A stretch of 64,000 nt of DNA from Phycisphaerales bacterium (GTDB lineage: Bacteria; Planctomycetota; Phycisphaerae; Tepidisphaerales; Tepidisphaeraceae). Below the pieces are notes generated by a model that had not been told where the DNA came from, ran no database searches, and was given only the letters and a program-made list of their open reading frames with translations. The position numbers were made by a program, and so were the translations under genes. The DNA lies in contig JAQGHM010000127.1 in the NCBI GenBank assembly GCA_028291615.1, positions 19,850 through 83,849 on the forward strand. Reading direction: 5' to 3'. How positions within the stretch are numbered: position 1 is the first letter of the stretch; every line of letters begins with the position of its first letter. Shown one piece after another: positions 61,459 through 64,000 of this stretch.

Positions 61459-62754
61459 TCAAGCCTTCAGGTTGTGAATTTCAAAACCAGTCGCGTAAGC
61501 TTCAGGATTCGCCGGGTCGAAGACCTTGCCGTCGAAGAAGGTCTCGGATGTCATGCTCGCGCCGCCGTGGGCGTAGCCGATCTCCTTCATCGCCTCTTCG
61601 TAGAGGTCGGGGCGCATCACCTGTTTGGCGATCCCCATGTAATCCACGCCCGGGCCGACCATGCCCCAGCGGCGGTATTGGCTGATGAACCAGGCGGCGT
61701 ACTTGTATTGCGGGTAATTGCAGTTGCGCTTCGAGAAGATCATGTAGTTGGGATCTTCCTTCTTGCGGCCGTCGCCGTAGTCGTAATGGCCCTGCAGGCG
61801 GCCGAGGATGATCTCGGGCGGACAGTTGATGTACGTGGCTTTGGAGACGATCTGGCACTGCTCGGGACGATTGTTCATGTCGTCGAGCCAAACGCTGGCT
61901 TCGTGCAGCGCCTTCAGCACCGCCTTAACCGTCTTGGGGTTTTTCTCCGCGAATTCAGCGGTAAACGCGCAGACCTTCTCCGGATGGTCCGGCCACATAT
62001 CCTGCGTGCTGACAGATGTGAATCCGATGCCGTCGGCGATGACGCGGGCGTTCCACGGCTCGCCGACGCAGAAGGCGTCCATCTTGCCGATCTTCATGTT
62101 TGCGACCATCTGCGCCGGCGGCACGACGATCAAGGACACGTCCTTATCGGGATGAATGCCGCCAGCACCGAGGTAGTAGCGCATCCACATCGCGTGCGTG
62201 CCGGGCGGAAACGTCATCGCACAGGCCAGCGGCTTCCCCGCGGCTTTGGCTGCATCAGCGATCGGCTTGAGCGCCTTGGGATCAGCGCCGACCTTCCCCC
62301 TCAGATCCGACTTGAGGCTGATGCACTGTCCGTTGCGATTAAGCAACCACGGGATGACCATCGACTTCTTCGGCGCGTCGAGCAGTCCCATAGTCGAGGC
62401 GATCGGCATGCCGAGGAGCATGTGCGTCGCCTGGATGTCGCCGTTGGAAAGGCCATCGCGAATGGCCGACCAACTCGCCCCCTTGGTCACCTTTGAGTTG
62501 ATGCCGTACTTCTTGAAAAGGCCCTTTTCATGGGCGATGACGATCGGCGAGCAATCCGTCAGCGCGATCATGCCGAAGTTAAGGTTCGGCGTCTCGGGCC
62601 CGTCGCCGCCGCCGCCCGTGCTGGCTCCCTTGGAATCGGCCTTGGAGTCGCATCCGGCGAGTGCGCCACCAAGGAGCGCCGCGGCGCCGGCCAGGCCTGT
62701 CGCCTTGAGCATTTGTCGTCGAGAAACTCGTGATGTCGGATTGTTCAGATTCAT
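61459..62754 (-). CDS. nrtA: Nitrate-binding lipoprotein NrtA
   Basis: A 431-residue extracytoplasmic solute-binding protein of the NrtA/CmpA family. The N-terminus has a twin-arginine signal, SRRQMLK (R12, R13), and a lipobox LAGC with C35, so it is probably exported folded and lipid-anchored. The binding domain begins NLNFGMIALTDCSPIVIAHE and includes GASWSAIRDGL and HMLLGMPIASTMGL. ATG 62754 follows AAAGGA. The stop of the upstream sensor gene lies only eight bases before this start. Confidence 0.92.
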   Translation of the reverse strand: MNLNNPTSRVSRRQMLKATGLAGAAALLGGALAGCDSKADSKGASTGGGGDGPETPNLNFGMIALTDCSPIVIAHEKGLFKKYGINSKVTKGASWSAIRDGLSNGDIQATHMLLGMPIASTMGLLDAPKKSMVIPWLLNRNGQCISLKSDLRGKVGADPKALKPIADAAKAAGKPLACAMTFPPGTHAMWMRYYLGAGGIHPDKDVSLIVVPPAQMVANMKIGKMDAFCVGEPWNARVIADGIGFTSVSTQDMWPDHPEKVCAFTAEFAEKNPKTVKAVLKALHEASVWLDDMNNRPEQCQIVSKATYINCPPEIILGRLQGHYDYGDGRKKEDPNYMIFSKRNCNYPQYKYAAWFISQYRRWGMVGPGVDYMGIAKQVMRPDLYEEAMKEIGYAHGGASMTSETFFDGKVFDPANPEAYATGFEIHNLKA

Positions 62755-62762
62755 AGTTCCTT

Positions 62763-63959
62763 TCAAGCGGGCACGGGCGTGGGCAGTTGCATGCGTGCAT
62801 CAAATATCCGGCCTCCGCGCAGGGGCATCGTCGGATACTCGTCAATCGGGCAGGCGATATGAAGTGACTCGGCCGCGCGGCGGTAGGGTTGGCTATCGGT
62901 GCAGCGGTCGGCGATCTCAATCGCATTGACGTCGCACGGGGCGTGTCCCCAGCGAACCATCTGTTCCAGCAGCCACGCCACATGCGTGCGGCTGGGAAAC
63001 GTGTGATCGAGTGAGAACGATCGCATCGTCCAATCTGCCGGGCGTACGGATAGGAAGCGCGGGTTGAGGCCGAACGAACGGTCCAGAGACAAACTGGCGG
63101 CGAGCACGTCCGCGCTCACGCCGATATAGCGCGGCCGGGCGAGCATTTCGGAAAGCGATCCGACGTTGTGCAGGTCGGCGCAATAGGCGCAGCCTCGCAA
63201 AATCGCGCGGATCAGGGGCGTCAGCACGCTGGCGTTGTCATCCGCCCAGCGCCGCGTGGTCGCCAACACTTTCTCCGGGTGTTCGGGGACGATGTCGGTC
63301 GTCGGGCAGACGACGCTCCCACATCCTTGCCGCGCCGCCACGGTGTTCCAAGGCTCACCGACGATGAAGCCGTCGAGGTGCCCGTCAGCCAAATGCTGCG
63401 GCATTTGCGGCGGCGGGATCACGCAAAGGCGAACGTCCAGATCCGGGTTGATGCCCGCGGCGTCGAGCCAGTCACGAAGCAGATAGTGATGCATCGATGA
63501 CGAGAAGACGTGCGCGATGACCGGCACACTCTCGCGGTGCGGATCGCGAATCCAACGGGCGAGGCTCGCCGAGGAGTTCACGCCCGCCTTGGTCAGTTCC
63601 ATGCTCAGCGTGATCGCATTCCCGCCGCTGGAGAGCGACATCAGGCTGACCAACTCCTCACCGTGCGATTCAGGATTGAGTACGCCAGCGAGCGGCAGGC
63701 CAAGAAGCGCGTGGCTCGCGTCGAGATGGCCGAACGCGAGCTTGTCGCGGACGTTGGCCCAGCCGATCTGGCGCTCGAGGGAGACTTGCAGCCCTTCGTC
63801 GGCAAAGTACCCCAGCTCCGCCGCCGCGATCAGCGGGGCCGCGTCGATCAGGGGGACGAAGCCGAGACGCAGCGCGCCGCCTCGATTCACCTTCTGGATG
63901 TTCTTCGCCGACCGGGGCACAAGGCCCGTCCTGACAACCTCTCCAAATTCGCCGCCCAA
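62763..63959 (-). CDS. nasS: Soluble NrtA-like protein, probable nitrate sensor NasS
   Basis: About 375-398 residues of the NrtA family without signal peptide or lipobox. It opens LRLGFVPLIDAAPLIAAAEL and contains HLDASHALLGLPLAGVL and DGFIVGEPWNTVAARQG, all typical. Soluble NrtA homologues next to nitrate genes include NasS, which binds nitrate and releases the antiterminator NasT; I infer that role, and a nasT gene may lie right of the window. No ATG is available near the N-terminus: candidates are GTG 63890, GTG 63920 and TTG 63959. The frame is open to the window edge, so a 5' part could be missing. Confidence 0.75.
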   Translation of the reverse strand: MGGEFGEVVRTGLVPRSAKNIQKVNRGGALRLGFVPLIDAAPLIAAAELGYFADEGLQVSLERQIGWANVRDKLAFGHLDASHALLGLPLAGVLNPESHGEELVSLMSLSSGGNAITLSMELTKAGVNSSASLARWIRDPHRESVPVIAHVFSSSMHHYLLRDWLDAAGINPDLDVRLCVIPPPQMPQHLADGHLDGFIVGEPWNTVAARQGCGSVVCPTTDIVPEHPEKVLATTRRWADDNASVLTPLIRAILRGCAYCADLHNVGSLSEMLARPRYIGVSADVLAASLSLDRSFGLNPRFLSVRPADWTMRSFSLDHTFPSRTHVAWLLEQMVRWGHAPCDVNAIEIADRCTDSQPYRRAAESLHIACPIDEYPTMPLRGGRIFDARMQLPTPVPA

Positions 63960-64000
63960 ACAATCGTCAATGCCCGCGGCTTGCCTCGTTGTCCGTTCCT

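Noticed and set aside
1..64000. tRNA, rRNA, tmRNA or prophage genes
   Set aside because: No spacer showed a tRNA-like cloverleaf or rRNA segment, and no phage structural or integrase-like protein is encoded.

Overview
The window is a GC-rich bacterial chromosome segment, most likely from a soil or freshwater planctomycete of the class Phycisphaerae. This assignment is an inference. It rests on extracellular proteins with the planctomycete N-terminal signature LEPRLL/LESRQL (22222-22770, 25469-27766), a DUF1080 protein, a PVC-type cytochrome domain behind a sugar-dehydrogenase propeller, XylR-like regulators in tandem, futalosine-pathway menaquinone synthesis, and abundant REP-like palindromes and word-like short tandem repeats. 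I see no rRNA, tRNA, CRISPR array, prophage or complete insertion sequence.

Layout. 1-8.2 kb holds a sialidase-like protein cut by the left edge, a secreted glycosidase-like protein, aspartate-semialdehyde dehydrogenase with a coupled unknown gene, two tandem XylR/AraC regulators, a VOC protein and a DUF1080 protein. 8.2-13.2 kb is the most accessory-looking part. It has a GT-skewed spacer, two REP-like palindrome clusters, a lower-GC gene with a DUF4365 nuclease-like N-terminus and a TPR-like body, a class C beta-lactamase-like hydrolase and a small DUF4259 protein. 13.2-21.9 kb, all leftward, carries a DEAD-box helicase downstream of a rod-shape cluster read mreB-mreC-mreD-PBP2-DUF3592-rodA. 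22-28 kb has two LEPRLL-type exported proteins, a LuxR-type regulator and a carboxypeptidase-regulatory-domain protein. 28-32.3 kb has mqnC with a repeat-bounded insertion, a coupled release-factor-like gene, and a BlaR1/BlaI-like protease-repressor pair with two clear operators. 32.4-43.2 kb carries two tandem secreted HEAT-like paralogues, lactate dehydrogenase, a TIGR01777 epimerase, a RIO-like kinase behind short leader ORFs, a CAP-domain protein and a three-haem dehydrogenase-cytochrome. 43.2-53.3 kb has an acyltransferase and a 2970-residue cyclic beta-1,2-glucan synthase-like protein. 53.3-64 kb is a compact leftward nitrate-assimilation operon: NasS-like sensor, nrtA, nrtB, two ABC ATPases, nirA, an Fe-S/FAD reductase and narB.

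How the genes work together. The nitrate operon imports nitrate by an ABC transporter, reduces it to nitrite (NarB) and ammonium (NirA), and includes a candidate NAD(P)H-linked electron donor and a soluble nitrate-sensor-like protein. The rod cluster encodes the elongasome. The protease-repressor pair shares a short divergent promoter region with the HEAT-like pair, which suggests a self-contained envelope-sensing module. This module, the DUF4365-TPR gene and the repeat insertions into coding frames are the items most worth a second look.
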